64,000 nt of DNA. It comes from Bin55 sp963667455 (GTDB lineage Bacteria; Pseudomonadota; Gammaproteobacteria; Pseudomonadales; Azotimanducaceae). Under the pieces are notes generated by a model. The model saw only the letters and a list, made by a program, of their open reading frames with translations. It was not told the origin of the DNA and did not search any database. Location: the NCBI GenBank assembly GCA_963667455.2, contig CAXXFR010000026.1, positions 124,001 to 188,000 of the forward strand, read 5' to 3'. Each line of letters starts with the position of its first letter. Position 1 is the stretch's first letter. Both the position numbers and the translations under genes were made by a program. This document shows positions 36,001 through 43,928 of this stretch, one piece after another.

Positions 36001-38751
36001 GTTTTCGAAGACGAACCTGAAGACATTCACACCTATTCAGCACAGTCGGCAGATACCGGCATTGCCACGGTGGCTGTGGTGGACAGCACCCTAACGGTTA
36101 CCGGAGTATCCGAAGGGTCGGTGCGAGTCACGATCACAGTCTTCGATGCGGCAGACAACGCCGCCGAAGCTCGGTTGAAGGTTCATGTGAAGACCAACGA
36201 ACCACCGGTTCTTGCTTTGGAATTCGCCGATTTGGAAACGCGGGTGGGGAGAACTACGGAGATTTCTCTCTCGGACCACTTTACCGACGATCTCGACGGT
36301 CTGACATTCGAAACAACGTTTTCCGACAATGACGTTGCAGAGGCCGATGTAATCGAGACTTCCTCTACTCTCGAGATCACGGCAAACGCTGTAGGCGAGA
36401 CCGTCTGCACTGTAACGGCAACGGACACTTCGGGTAAATCCGTAAGCGACAAGTTCACTATCTCGGTCCTCGAACGCAACCAACCGCCCGTCGTTGTAGT
36501 AGAGCTCGAAGACATTGAGATTTCGCTCGAGTCCCACGTGCGTTGGGATGTCGATATCGACGGAGTCTTCGACGACGAGAACGTCGATGAACTGACATAC
36601 AGCGTCGAAGCAGATACCGACGAATACGCCGATGTGATCTTTCGCCAGAAAGATATGGTTATTCGCCTTTACCCATTGGATATCGGCAATTTCGAGGTCA
36701 CCGTTACCGCCGAGGACGACATTGGCCAGACCGAGTCAACTTCGTTTGAAGTAGCCGTATTGAAAGAGGCCATCAATACTGCACCACAGGTCAAGTCTCC
36801 CGTCGCTGATCAAACCATTCACGTCGATGAAGAAGTGGATATCTCGCTTTCCAAAGTATTCCACGATCCCGAGAAAGACGATCTAACCTACTCGGCCGAG
36901 AGCGACGACACCGATATAGCCACGACTGAGGTGGACGACGACTCATTGACTGTTACCGGCATTGCTGCAGGGACCGCATTCATTACGACCACAGCGACAG
37001 ATCCATCTGGCGAGTCAGTGACCGACACTTTCCAAGTGACTGTCAAGACCGCACCATCCGCATCGCAATCCGTGGCGCAGATCACTTTGCAACTCGGCGG
37101 TCAAGGAACTACGGTTGATCTATTGAGCTTCTTCTCCGATGCAGACGGAGATCCGCTGACATTTCGAATGGTCGGATCGGATTCATCGATTGCTTCTGCA
37201 ACCATGCAGGAGACGATCATTTCGTTGCTACCCATTAGTCGAGGAACCGCATCGTTCGGTGTGATTGCCACAGATCCGGATGGCAACTTTGCACAGACGA
37301 CATTCCGCGTATTCGTGAGCGATCAGGCGATAAGGAACGTTGCCGAAGCAGCCCTCGGTGGCTATGGACGAAGCCTGTTGTCCAGCATCACACAGGCAAT
37401 CGGTTCTCGAGTTGCACAACAGCGGACTGACACAGAATTCGGACTGCAGCAGGTGTGGTCCAGGCTTTCCCGAGAATCACGGCAGTCACAATCAATGAAT
37501 GACGGGGAAAACAGAGGGACTGATTGGCTAGCAGCGGTCAGCGAACCGACGAGTATTTCCACGAACGGTTCATACGTTTATCCATCTACCAACATCGAGA
37601 GCCATCTTGGATCAGCTGCTAATCCATCTGCTCGAAGTTCCAGCGGATTCAGCATTCCGATCTCTGCGTGGAGTCACTTCGACTCGTCCACCTACGCTGG
37701 AAGCGGATTTAGCGGGAATGCAGGGACTCGAATCATCGGAGCCGATACCCACGCATTTGGTAGCGGAACCTGGGGGATTGCACTCCTCGACAGTGTGAAT
37801 GAAAGCTCTTATTCCTACGGGACAGTGCAAGAGAGACTCTCGACCTCCCTTCGAGCCGCCATGCCCTACTTCAATCGGCAGTTAGGCAAGCAATATTCGA
37901 TGTGGGGCACATTTGGTTACGGTCGCGGCTTGGCTCATGTTGAGTCGCAATCTGAAGAGCTCGGATCAAGTCCATTACGAAAGCAGACTGCTGTCCTGGG
38001 TCTTCGTAGGAGTTTCTTTCGAGACTCCTCGCACGACCTCGGATTCCAAGTCTCAGCAGGAACACTGCACCTAAGAACCAAAGGGAACGGTCCATCTGGA
38101 GGACTGAGCGCAACTTCGAATCAGTATTCGGTGGGAATCGACGGAACGACGACCTTAACCATGGCTCCTAGAGCAACAGTAGCTCCGTTTGGTGAATTGG
38201 GCATCCGTTACGACGGTGGATCCAACAAAGCCGACTGGGGTTTGCAGATGGTGGGCGGCCTACGGGTTGCTACTCCAATCGTTGAGATCGAGACCAGAGC
38301 AACGATGTTCCGATCGAATTCGCTGTCGGACACGGACCAGCGTGGCTACAGCATTCGAGCGAAGTACGACCCATCGACGGGCGGCAACGGAATGACTTTC
38401 GAATTGCAACCAAGCTACGGATGCAATCCAAGCAACACCAGTCCCAGTTTTCCACTAGCTTGGAACAATGTAACTCAAGCCGCTCGACACGAAGACTGCA
38501 AAGACCAGAGATCTCTGCAAGCTGTGTGGGGATTTGGAACGATAGCTCTAAACGACAGAGTTCAGTACGCGCCCTTGCTGAGCGTGGAGTCATCGGATCG
38601 CGGCGGCCAAGCCGGGACTTTGGGCACTCGAGTCCTCATCGAAGCCTCGGATCGTTTGGCAGGCACGTTGGACTTACAACTGATCCGAACAAAACGCGAG
38701 ACTGATCCAGCAACGAGCGAATTCCGGCTCTCCGGCACTATTCGTTTCTAG
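33100..38751 (+). CDS. Giant outer-membrane adhesin with cadherin/Ig-like repeats and C-terminal beta-barrel
   Basis: An 1883-residue protein starting at GTG 33100. The signal peptide (about residues 22-40, LAALLIAACSMGIQAQ) is followed by an FN3-like domain. Cadherin-like repeats come next (DPDGHSWTYRLEN, VRDIDEPP, IRDINEPP), then Ig-like repeats of about 80 residues containing 'EVTVTAEDDIGQTES' and 'TFQVTVKT'. A link AEAALGGYGRSLLSSI (about residue 1410) leads to an about 400-residue beta-barrel ending in Phe (LSGTIRF), the usual BAM signal. It is probably a self-anchored surface adhesin, calcium-stabilised. A paralogue lies at 45531-53351 on the other strand. The promoter region is shared with divergent yejA. 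Confidence 0.8.
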   Translation: MNASRFPESIARLTGRTSTNYPCWLAALLIAACSMGIQAQDQNAPPAPTLVNAIVESSTSIYLEWTVDTNSSVSEQVISESRISWTISDTSTTGSVLVPLNTDSCINIDTYPVTCETTLINLQTDTTYELALAAHGVVYDSNNDVETDYGFGSSADVNRKTHADFSLSESLLAGEEKQKRIPFVEIIDSNDEAITESLDALFTFLSDRGFNSSSSTNPHLWDYTASVTPSGSVKTIVFVDSDGRVEDDLFRIIGTYTESESTEVTVTVTATSRISPAIEASRDVVFTVIRNRPPEFGITAATFEMDENDFETIELAGRYKLSDPDGHSWTYRLENVEPEEETFQIDEKTGAIDLKHGKELDYETSPTYTLHVNAIDSVGDASNTLVLTINVRDIDEPPFVAGTKLGLLKHKNMGFDVDWVNFHVRNDFEDPDSNTDWCYTAEFVTGDDYATISVGGPSSCGLPHVQVRRIDQVGLFEVKEVDVEITATEDTNDDDPATITGTVSASIVYGTNNVPSILGAREPDSTSGYHLTHDANDDQHFDMVFTAVDALPRDDRLCYSLSGQDAAHFKLVEVNNPNEEASCATNGSNSTNGQSSHIHEVRVQSIRTLQRSKSDPTYQFNVIATDLSGQADTLAFEITTDNFWRGLISHPMPDVHLLVDDPSAEIDLLQYFEHEPGTQSNDLEFTIAANSQFVDTIEYEGLLTVSPANSISTDTVKTRITVTAEDDYGDTARESFYLHIKKYNQSPRFERITTEYSIPEDQEVGSHFSRTPSTFDPDGDEVVFRLARNSYPFAADSETGLIAILDRLDFETQASYDLVLIADDRYGGTDSEVVSVTIRDINEPPIPTEEVLPDTETLVGLGLKQTIVGSNQFTDQDANDSLTFEVTSSHRGVATAELDDDGRVVVDGLEPGEATITLRATDSGSPPLTATKRFLLTVEENQKPSLIEQLADFNVNTDASNDMELDGVFEDEPEDIHTYSAQSADTGIATVAVVDSTLTVTGVSEGSVRVTITVFDAADNAAEARLKVHVKTNEPPVLALEFADLETRVGRTTEISLSDHFTDDLDGLTFETTFSDNDVAEADVIETSSTLEITANAVGETVCTVTATDTSGKSVSDKFTISVLERNQPPVVVVELEDIEISLESHVRWDVDIDGVFDDENVDELTYSVEADTDEYADVIFRQKDMVIRLYPLDIGNFEVTVTAEDDIGQTESTSFEVAVLKEAINTAPQVKSPVADQTIHVDEEVDISLSKVFHDPEKDDLTYSAESDDTDIATTEVDDDSLTVTGIAAGTAFITTTATDPSGESVTDTFQVTVKTAPSASQSVAQITLQLGGQGTTVDLLSFFSDADGDPLTFRMVGSDSSIASATMQETIISLLPISRGTASFGVIATDPDGNFAQTTFRVFVSDQAIRNVAEAALGGYGRSLLSSITQAIGSRVAQQRTDTEFGLQQVWSRLSRESRQSQSMNDGENRGTDWLAAVSEPTSISTNGSYVYPSTNIESHLGSAANPSARSSSGFSIPISAWSHFDSSTYAGSGFSGNAGTRIIGADTHAFGSGTWGIALLDSVNESSYSYGTVQERLSTSLRAAMPYFNRQLGKQYSMWGTFGYGRGLAHVESQSEELGSSPLRKQTAVLGLRRSFFRDSSHDLGFQVSAGTLHLRTKGNGPSGGLSATSNQYSVGIDGTTTLTMAPRATVAPFGELGIRYDGGSNKADWGLQMVGGLRVATPIVEIETRATMFRSNSLSDTDQRGYSIRAKYDPSTGGNGMTFELQPSYGCNPSNTSPSFPLAWNNVTQAARHEDCKDQRSLQAVWGFGTIALNDRVQYAPLLSVESSDRGGQAGTLGTRVLIEASDRLAGTLDLQLIRTKRETDPATSEFRLSGTIRF

Positions 38752-38831
38752 TTTGAGATTGATTCAGGGTACCCGGCGTTTGCTATACAATTCGGTGATC
38801 CTATTGGAGTTTCCCTAAAGCCATTGGTAGC

Positions 38832-39212
38832 GTGATCTGCCGCTATATGGCCTCCTTATCTCGACAGTGGTGTGACTCGGTACACTGGGTACGGTTACGG
38901 AAGTACCTCATGGTTCTTGGAATCAGCAATCGAACGGAAAACTGGAAGACCGCGCAGGTTCTTTCTTGTTTCTTTGGGGGCAAAGCAAAGTGTTTGGCAC
39001 GCCTGCTTGGGGAGCCCTTGGATACTGACGAAAAGGTAAAGCTCGAACTTTATTGGAAGGGTATCCGGGACTGGTACGCGATGAAAGACGATAAAACAAA
39101 GCAAGAGAAGGAGGAGCAGTTGATGGAGGAGTACTCGCGTGTTGCTCATAAACTGAAACTCAGAGAGCGAATCGGCAAATTTGGACCACTGCGTGTTTGT
39201 CTGAAAGACTGA
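38832..39212 (+). pseudogene. N-terminal piece of a gene split by the IS3 element
   Basis: A frame of 126 residues, about 80 bp after the adhesin, beginning at GTG 38832 (ATG at 38847 also possible) and rich in charged residues (KQEKEEQLMEEYSRVAHKLKLRER). Its TGA stop (39210-39212) is supplied by the first bases of the IS3 element. Removing the IS and one GAC copy joins it in frame to the piece at 40550-40777 (…LKD-HHYVLDSS…), giving about 200 residues. No family was recognised for this N-terminal part. Confidence 0.75.
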
Positions 39213-39260
39213 AGTTGCCACAAGTTAGTGGACATGCAAAATGACCCAAGGAGGTACATC

Positions 39261-39554
39261 ATGGGCAGAAGGCATTATCCACAGGAGTATCGGGATCGGC
39301 TGGTCGAGCTGGCGAAGTCCGGACGCAGCGTGTCGTCGCTTGCCGAGGAGTTCGAGCCGACCGAGCAGACCATCCGCAACTGGATCGACCGTGCGAACGC
39401 GGAAGGTCCCGGCGAGTGGATCGATCCGAAGGAACATCGAAGGATGCGTCGCCAGCTGGCCCGCGTCACGGAAGAGCGGGACATACTGGCAAAGGCCACG
39501 GCCTGGTTCGCCAAGGAGACCACGAAGACCCCAAGCCGGTCTACGAGTTCATGA
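39261..39554 (+). CDS. IS3 OrfA (helix-turn-helix transposase subunit)
   Basis: A 97-residue OrfA from the ATG at 39261, preceded by a perfect AAGGAGG ribosome site at 39247-39253. The HTH segment YPQEYRDRLVELAKSGRSV-SSLAEEFEPTEQTIRNW and a leucine-zipper-like end (MRRQLARVTEERDILAKA) are typical. The stop TGA overlaps the ATG at 39551 of the orfB frame, so orfB may be produced by frameshifting or by reinitiation. Confidence 0.92.
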   Translation: MGRRHYPQEYRDRLVELAKSGRSVSSLAEEFEPTEQTIRNWIDRANAEGPGEWIDPKEHRRMRRQLARVTEERDILAKATAWFAKETTKTPSRSTSS

Positions 39555-40408
39555 AGGCGCACCGGGCCGAGTTCAGCATAGCCGCCATGTGTCGAGTGCT
39601 GCGAGTCTCCCGCAGCGGATACTATGCGTGGCTGAAACGCCCTCCGTCGAGGTGGGAGGCCGCCGACCGGGAGCTGATCGAGCACATTCGTCGAATCCAC
39701 GCCGAGTCGCGGGGCACCTACGGCGCACCCCGCGTCCAAGCTGCTCTGCGGAAGCTGGGCGTGCATGCCGGTCGTGCCAGGATCGGACGCCTGATGGCGG
39801 CGGACGGACTTCGAGGAGTGTGTCGTCGTCGTCGCAGGATCACCACGCGATCGGACGGCTCCGAGGCTGCCGCGGATCTGGTTCGCAGGGAGTTCCGGGC
39901 CGAACGGCCCAACGAGCTCTGGGTCGCGGACTCCACCCACGTTCCGACGGACGAGGGGACGTTGTATCTGGCGGTCGTGCAGGACGTGTTCTCGCGTCTC
40001 ATCGTGGGCTGGTCCATGTCTCGTCGGCAGCCCGCCGAGCTGATGATTCAAGCGCTCGAGATGGCAGTCGCTCGGCGACGTCCGGAGGGAGACGTGACCC
40101 ATCACTCGGATCGGGGTTCGCAGTACACGTCGGAATCGTTCCGCGAGGTCTGCGAGAAGGCCAACGTGACGGTGTCGATGGGATCCGTGGGCGACTGCTA
40201 CGACAACGCGATGGCGGAGAGCTTCTTCGCCACCCTGGAGACCGAGCTGATCGACCGTCAGCCTCGTCGTCGCTTCGCGAGCCGAGCGCAGGCGCGGTCG
40301 ATGATCTTCGACTACCTCGAGGGGTTCTACAACACGCGAAGACTGCACTCCTCGCTGGACTACCAGTCGCCGCTGGAGTTCGAGATGAACAACGGGAAAT
40401 CGACGTGA
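39551..40408 (+). CDS. IS3 OrfB (DDE transposase)
   Basis: A 285-residue DDE transposase if started at the ATG at 39551 (ATGA overlap with orfA); the frame itself is open from 39416, as in IS3 elements that make an OrfAB fusion by -1 frameshifting. An HTH_21-like region (SRSGYYAWLKRPPS, then ESRGTYGAPRV) precedes the rve catalytic core with ELWVADSTHV (first D), HHSDRGSQYTS (second D) and NAMAESFFATLETEL (E). No A6G slippery sequence is evident in the overlap. Confidence 0.92.
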   Translation: MKAHRAEFSIAAMCRVLRVSRSGYYAWLKRPPSRWEAADRELIEHIRRIHAESRGTYGAPRVQAALRKLGVHAGRARIGRLMAADGLRGVCRRRRRITTRSDGSEAAADLVRREFRAERPNELWVADSTHVPTDEGTLYLAVVQDVFSRLIVGWSMSRRQPAELMIQALEMAVARRRPEGDVTHHSDRGSQYTSESFREVCEKANVTVSMGSVGDCYDNAMAESFFATLETELIDRQPRRRFASRAQARSMIFDYLEGFYNTRRLHSSLDYQSPLEFEMNNGKST

Positions 40409-40549
40409 AGAAGCGGAAAAACCCAAATTTTCGAAAAAAAAAACGGCCTGTGGAAATGTGGATAACTCTGGCGAGTTACCCACATTCCCACGAGGCACAA
40501 CAACAACAACAAATTTTCATCTGTCCGCTAACATGAGGCAAGCTCAGAC

Positions 40550-40777
40550 CACCATTACGTGTTGGACTCTAGTCAACAAATTGACAAGCTGAAAAGCAAC
40601 CTGTTGAACACTGAGATCGACATCGTCTTGCAGACTCCCAAACACCTGTACATTGGAGAAGCCAAGCATTTGCACTCCTTCGGTACGAACAGCAAACATG
40701 TGCTCGTTCATCAACTGATCCGGCAATACGTGAGACAGAGAACTAATCTCCACTGCACACCTAGCAGTCTTGAATAA
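40550..40777 (+). pseudogene. C-terminal piece of the IS3-split gene with a PD-(D/E)XK-like motif
   Basis: This 75-residue stretch contains LLNTEIDIVLQTPKHLYIGE followed directly by AKHLHSFG. An Asp in 'EID' and the E-x-K of 'GEAK', about 15 residues apart on two strands, match the core of PD-(D/E)XK nucleases. The frame joins in register with the piece ending at 39209 once the IS and one GAC are removed. The original product was probably an about 200-residue nuclease-like accessory protein, now inactivated. The motif call is by eye. Confidence 0.6.
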
Positions 40778-40790
40778 GCAAAGAGCAATT

Positions 40791-41084
40791 ATGGAAATTC
40801 AAACATTGAGCGTACATTTGAAGACATGTCCAGAAACGGGTGTCTACATTGGCACCAGCGACGACATTCCTGGGGTGTGTCTCGAGACTGACTCTCTCGA
40901 GCTGATGAAAGATGCCATTCGAAGTCTGCTCCCTGACTTGATTTGCACCAATCTCCAAATTAAGCCGAGTGAATTGCACAAAGTTGTGCTACGGGTGTTT
41001 GTTGATGCGGAATCGAGTTCAAGAGAGAGCAAGAAACCAAGGATTCTCATTGAGGATCGAGAGAAAGGCACGGCGGCGGCGTAG
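40791..41084 (+). CDS. DUF1902/HicB-like small protein
   Basis: A 97-residue protein from the ATG at 40791. The N-terminal half (VHLKTCPETGVYIGTSDDIPGVCLETDSLELMKD, split here only by reading) has the pattern of DUF1902/HicB-like folds: beta strand, 'x-SDD-I/L-PG-x-x-x-E', then a helix. HicB-type proteins are antitoxins with a partial RNase H fold. No HicA-like toxin is adjacent. It follows the IS-split gene by 13 bp on the same strand and may have formed an operon with it. Confidence 0.6.
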   Translation: MEIQTLSVHLKTCPETGVYIGTSDDIPGVCLETDSLELMKDAIRSLLPDLICTNLQIKPSELHKVVLRVFVDAESSSRESKKPRILIEDREKGTAAA

Positions 41085-41126
41085 GCAATACCGTTACCCG
41101 AGAGACATGATGAAGATCTTGGCGGG

Positions 41127-43433
41127 TCACAACCGGAAGTAGATGAGACGAACACGCAGGGTGACCACTATGCCCCATCTGTGGAAAAAACGAATCACGA
41201 AGATCGAACCGTGTTGCGAATCGACAGTATGCTCAACCAAATCAAGCGCGAAGCCGGATCGTTCCAACAGTTGTCGGGCGACGTAGAGTCCCAACCCCCT
41301 TCCCTCTTGTCCTTTGCCGGAGAAAAATGCCTCGAAGATGTAGGGTGCGTCCTCTGTTCGAATACCCGGTCCGTTGTCTGCAAACACTAGCTCTCTCTTG
41401 TCTCCATCAAGAGTCACGAGGATGTCGCGAGGCAACGTCGATGCTCTTGTGTCCAACCAATACGCTGCATTGTCAAATAGGTTGATGAGTACTTGCATGA
41501 TCACACCGTCGGTCGTGCTCGCGACCAACGGTGACGTGCCGACAATGGACTTGCTGTAGGTAATGTTGAGTTTCTCAAGTAACCGCGAGTAGATGCCGAA
41601 GGTCCTATCCAAGATAGGTTCAAGCTTGAGAACTCTCCGACGACGACGCGACGAGCGGAACAACCTCTGGACATCTCGCATACCTTCGACGATCCGTTGC
41701 AATACGACAATGTGCATGTCGGCCTGATTGCGGACTTCCTCGGGCGAGCCTTCTTTAACGCTTTCAGCCAACCGGAGCGCTATATCCTGTGCTCTCGCCA
41801 CAAGAAGCATGATGTCATGCGAAGCCATTTCCACAGACAACCCAACTCCTGCAAGATCCTCTGTCATTTCTGCGCGACGTAGCAGGAAACTTCGTTCCTG
41901 CTGATATTCTGAACTGATCCGTGAAAGTTCTCTCGCGTATCCTTCCTCGCCCGCATCCGCGAGAACTTCCCTGATGTTCGCGAGGTGTTCTGCCACCACT
42001 CCCTCACGTACCGACTTTGCCAAATTCTTCCGCTGTTGCTTCGCCTGGTAGCGCTGGAAGGCTGTCTGCCTTATGAAAGACAGGAATGTTCTTATCAAGA
42101 AAACAAAATCCTCAGATGCGCCACCAGTTTCGATCAAACCCTCTCGATTAGTCTTGTCGCGCAGTCTCGGATTGCCCTCCTGAGTGATGTCAATCCACCC
42201 AAAGACCTGATCGTTGATAAAGAACTGACCGGCGCTACCAGTTCCTCGGGAGACATCGATGTTGAGCCAGTCGTCGTCCGGATCGCCGTACGGATACACA
42301 CGCACGCCGTCTCTGTAGAGATAGATTCGGTGGTTCTTGAGACGGTTCTTTTCTTCCTGGGTTAACAAAAACCGACCGTCGATGCCTCTGGCGAAGTCGA
42401 ATATGTAGAACTGAAAGGAAAAATCACCGCACTCGTACGTCTGCTCGTTCCCCGCCACCTTTCTCGCTTCCCCGCTGGGATACCGACGACGCCAGACCCA
42501 CAGCCCTTTAATGCCGTCTTCGTACAGACTGACCTCCTCATCGCCCGTACCAGAGTCGAAGTGGAATTTGCAATCTTCACTCTCGAAACGCCCCTTGATT
42601 GAGAGCACTGGCTTGTCCTCGACCAGTGTCTTCAAGGCATGCTCCTCGATGTGGGAGATGGTTTGTATCCTCCCGTTGCACTCGACACGAATATCAAAGG
42701 TGTCAATCGCGTCCTTCCTCGTGAGTCTCGACACCGGATCCGTGAGCTTTGCAACGTCCCGACACAATGATTCAATCAAGTGCTCGCTCCAGTTGCTCTT
42801 CAACGCTTCCATCTCGATAACCGTGCCGTGCGCTTGACCAACCAGCGATCTCGGTGTCCGTTCGTCCCATTCAATCTTCACCTCGTCGAGGAATAGTTCT
42901 TTCCGCTCGCCAGACTGCTCGAGAAAGTCGTCGTCGAATTGCGTGAAGTCATACGAGATCACCGTCTCCTTCTCCGCATCTTCAGTTCGAGTGGTCACGG
43001 TGATCTTTCTGGCCAGCTTTAACACCGCGAATCGCCCTATACCCTTTTCTCCCTGTATTACTCGGTTCCGCTCGTTGGTGCGCCGTCGTCCCTGATTCTT
43101 TGCGATGAACTTGGAGGGAGTCGCAGGATTCATCCAATCGGACTCAACAACTTCGGGGCTCATTCCACATCCGTCGTCTCGCACAACGATTCTCGAGCCG
43201 GGCAATGTCCTCATGTCGTCTGCGAATCCGTCGAACTCGATCACAACGCTACCCGCATCAGCATCGTAGGAATTCTTGATCAGTTCAACCAAAGCCATGC
43301 ACTCGTTCTTCAGAAGCTGTTCTCCCAACATAGTCAAGAGACGCGCGTAAGGGCGAATCGACAGTGGCTTTCGACTTCGTGTTTCTACGGATGACATCGA
43401 CATATCACTGTGAATGGCATCTCTAAGCTTCAT
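41127..43433 (-). CDS. Large protein with two GHKL ATPase domains (N-terminal Hsp90/MORC-like, C-terminal histidine-kinase-like)
   Basis: A 768-residue soluble protein. The N-terminal ATPase has ALVELIKNSYDADA (N box), VRDDGCGM (G1), and GEKGIGRFAVLKL (G2). A middle region of about 350 residues follows. The C-terminal half resembles a histidine kinase: EMASHDIML (about residue 560, an H-box-like His), MQVLINLFDNAAYWL (N box), FADNGPGI and GRGLGLYVARQLLE (G boxes). Such dual-ATPase proteins occur in defence-island contexts, often with a small receiver-like partner. No such partner follows here, where the next gene is convergent. Function unknown; phage sensing is a guess. Confidence 0.75.
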   Translation of the reverse strand: MKLRDAIHSDMSMSSVETRSRKPLSIRPYARLLTMLGEQLLKNECMALVELIKNSYDADAGSVVIEFDGFADDMRTLPGSRIVVRDDGCGMSPEVVESDWMNPATPSKFIAKNQGRRRTNERNRVIQGEKGIGRFAVLKLARKITVTTRTEDAEKETVISYDFTQFDDDFLEQSGERKELFLDEVKIEWDERTPRSLVGQAHGTVIEMEALKSNWSEHLIESLCRDVAKLTDPVSRLTRKDAIDTFDIRVECNGRIQTISHIEEHALKTLVEDKPVLSIKGRFESEDCKFHFDSGTGDEEVSLYEDGIKGLWVWRRRYPSGEARKVAGNEQTYECGDFSFQFYIFDFARGIDGRFLLTQEEKNRLKNHRIYLYRDGVRVYPYGDPDDDWLNIDVSRGTGSAGQFFINDQVFGWIDITQEGNPRLRDKTNREGLIETGGASEDFVFLIRTFLSFIRQTAFQRYQAKQQRKNLAKSVREGVVAEHLANIREVLADAGEEGYARELSRISSEYQQERSFLLRRAEMTEDLAGVGLSVEMASHDIMLLVARAQDIALRLAESVKEGSPEEVRNQADMHIVVLQRIVEGMRDVQRLFRSSRRRRRVLKLEPILDRTFGIYSRLLEKLNITYSKSIVGTSPLVASTTDGVIMQVLINLFDNAAYWLDTRASTLPRDILVTLDGDKRELVFADNGPGIRTEDAPYIFEAFFSGKGQEGRGLGLYVARQLLERSGFALDLVEHTVDSQHGSIFVIRFFHRWGIVVTLRVRLIYFRL

Positions 43434-43928
43434 GGCTTTCTTTCAATCCAGTCCAAATCCGTGGTGTAGACCTACCGCTAATAGGAAATCAGTTGAAGTG
43501 TTCTCAAGTGTTCACTTACCGAGTTATGGCATTGAAGGCATCCATGCGAGATGTCCTCGGTGAGTCCAAGAATCCGGTCGAACCATGCGTCCATCAACAT
43601 GCAACGAGAAATAGTTCCCTACATTCTTGTAGTGGGGACTCTCGATGGCGAAAACAACCGAAGACCCGTGACCCCACGGCTCCCTCATTGGGGCTCGTTA
43701 TGCCAAGTAGATGTCCGAATCCGGTTTGACGTTGCGTTCAGACTTGCGCAATCAACTCGTTCCGGTGCAATGTCAGTGCGTTTAGTTGCCTGGTCGTAGA
43801 TTCTTTAGACGACTACAGCGTTAGCACGATCCCATTTCTCGTACTGAGAATCCCTAATCGGTAAACCGCTACATAGTAAAGCGGCCCGCACACCTCATCG
43901 AGATGCGCGGGCCGCCAATTGTTGTTAA
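43434..43928. other. Gene-free stretch between the GHKL gene and the IS1182-like element
   Basis: About 490 bp without a supported gene. It should contain the promoter of the GHKL gene, although I see no clear hexamers, and near its right end the terminator hairpin at 43881-43915. The last four bases (TTAA) are the IS target duplication. Confidence 0.6.
43881..43915 (-). terminator. Strong hairpin, likely original terminator of the second adhesin
   Basis: GCGGCCCGC (43881-43889) pairs perfectly with GCGGGCCGC (43907-43915), and an inner CATC/GATG pair shortens the loop. Read on the - strand, it is followed by TTTACT. With the IS1182-like element removed, it lies about 30 bp past the adhesin stop, which fits a rho-independent terminator displaced by the insertion. 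Confidence 0.55.

Larger units (their letters stand above)
39210..40546 (+). mobile_element. IS3-family insertion sequence, 1337 bp
   Basis: Terminal inverted repeats of 25 bp (39210-39234 and 40522-40546, 20 of 25 matching) begin TGA-x-x-TTGCC and end GGACA. They are flanked by a 3-bp direct repeat GAC (39207-39209 and 40547-40549), the usual IS3 target-duplication size. Inside are orfA and orfB in -1 relation. The element interrupts a coding gene in frame, and its codon usage is visibly more G+C-rich than the host's. Ends, target duplication and both orfs look intact, so it may be recently active. Confidence 0.92.

Noticed and set aside
39210..39217. Shorter IS3 ends (TTGCC or TGCC) as element boundary
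   Set aside because: They give no matching target duplication; extending to TGA…TCA gives longer repeats and a perfect GAC duplication that restores an open frame.
39241..40536. 431-codon third-frame reading through the IS3 element
   Set aside because: Arg/Ser-rich shadow of orfA/orfB without motifs.
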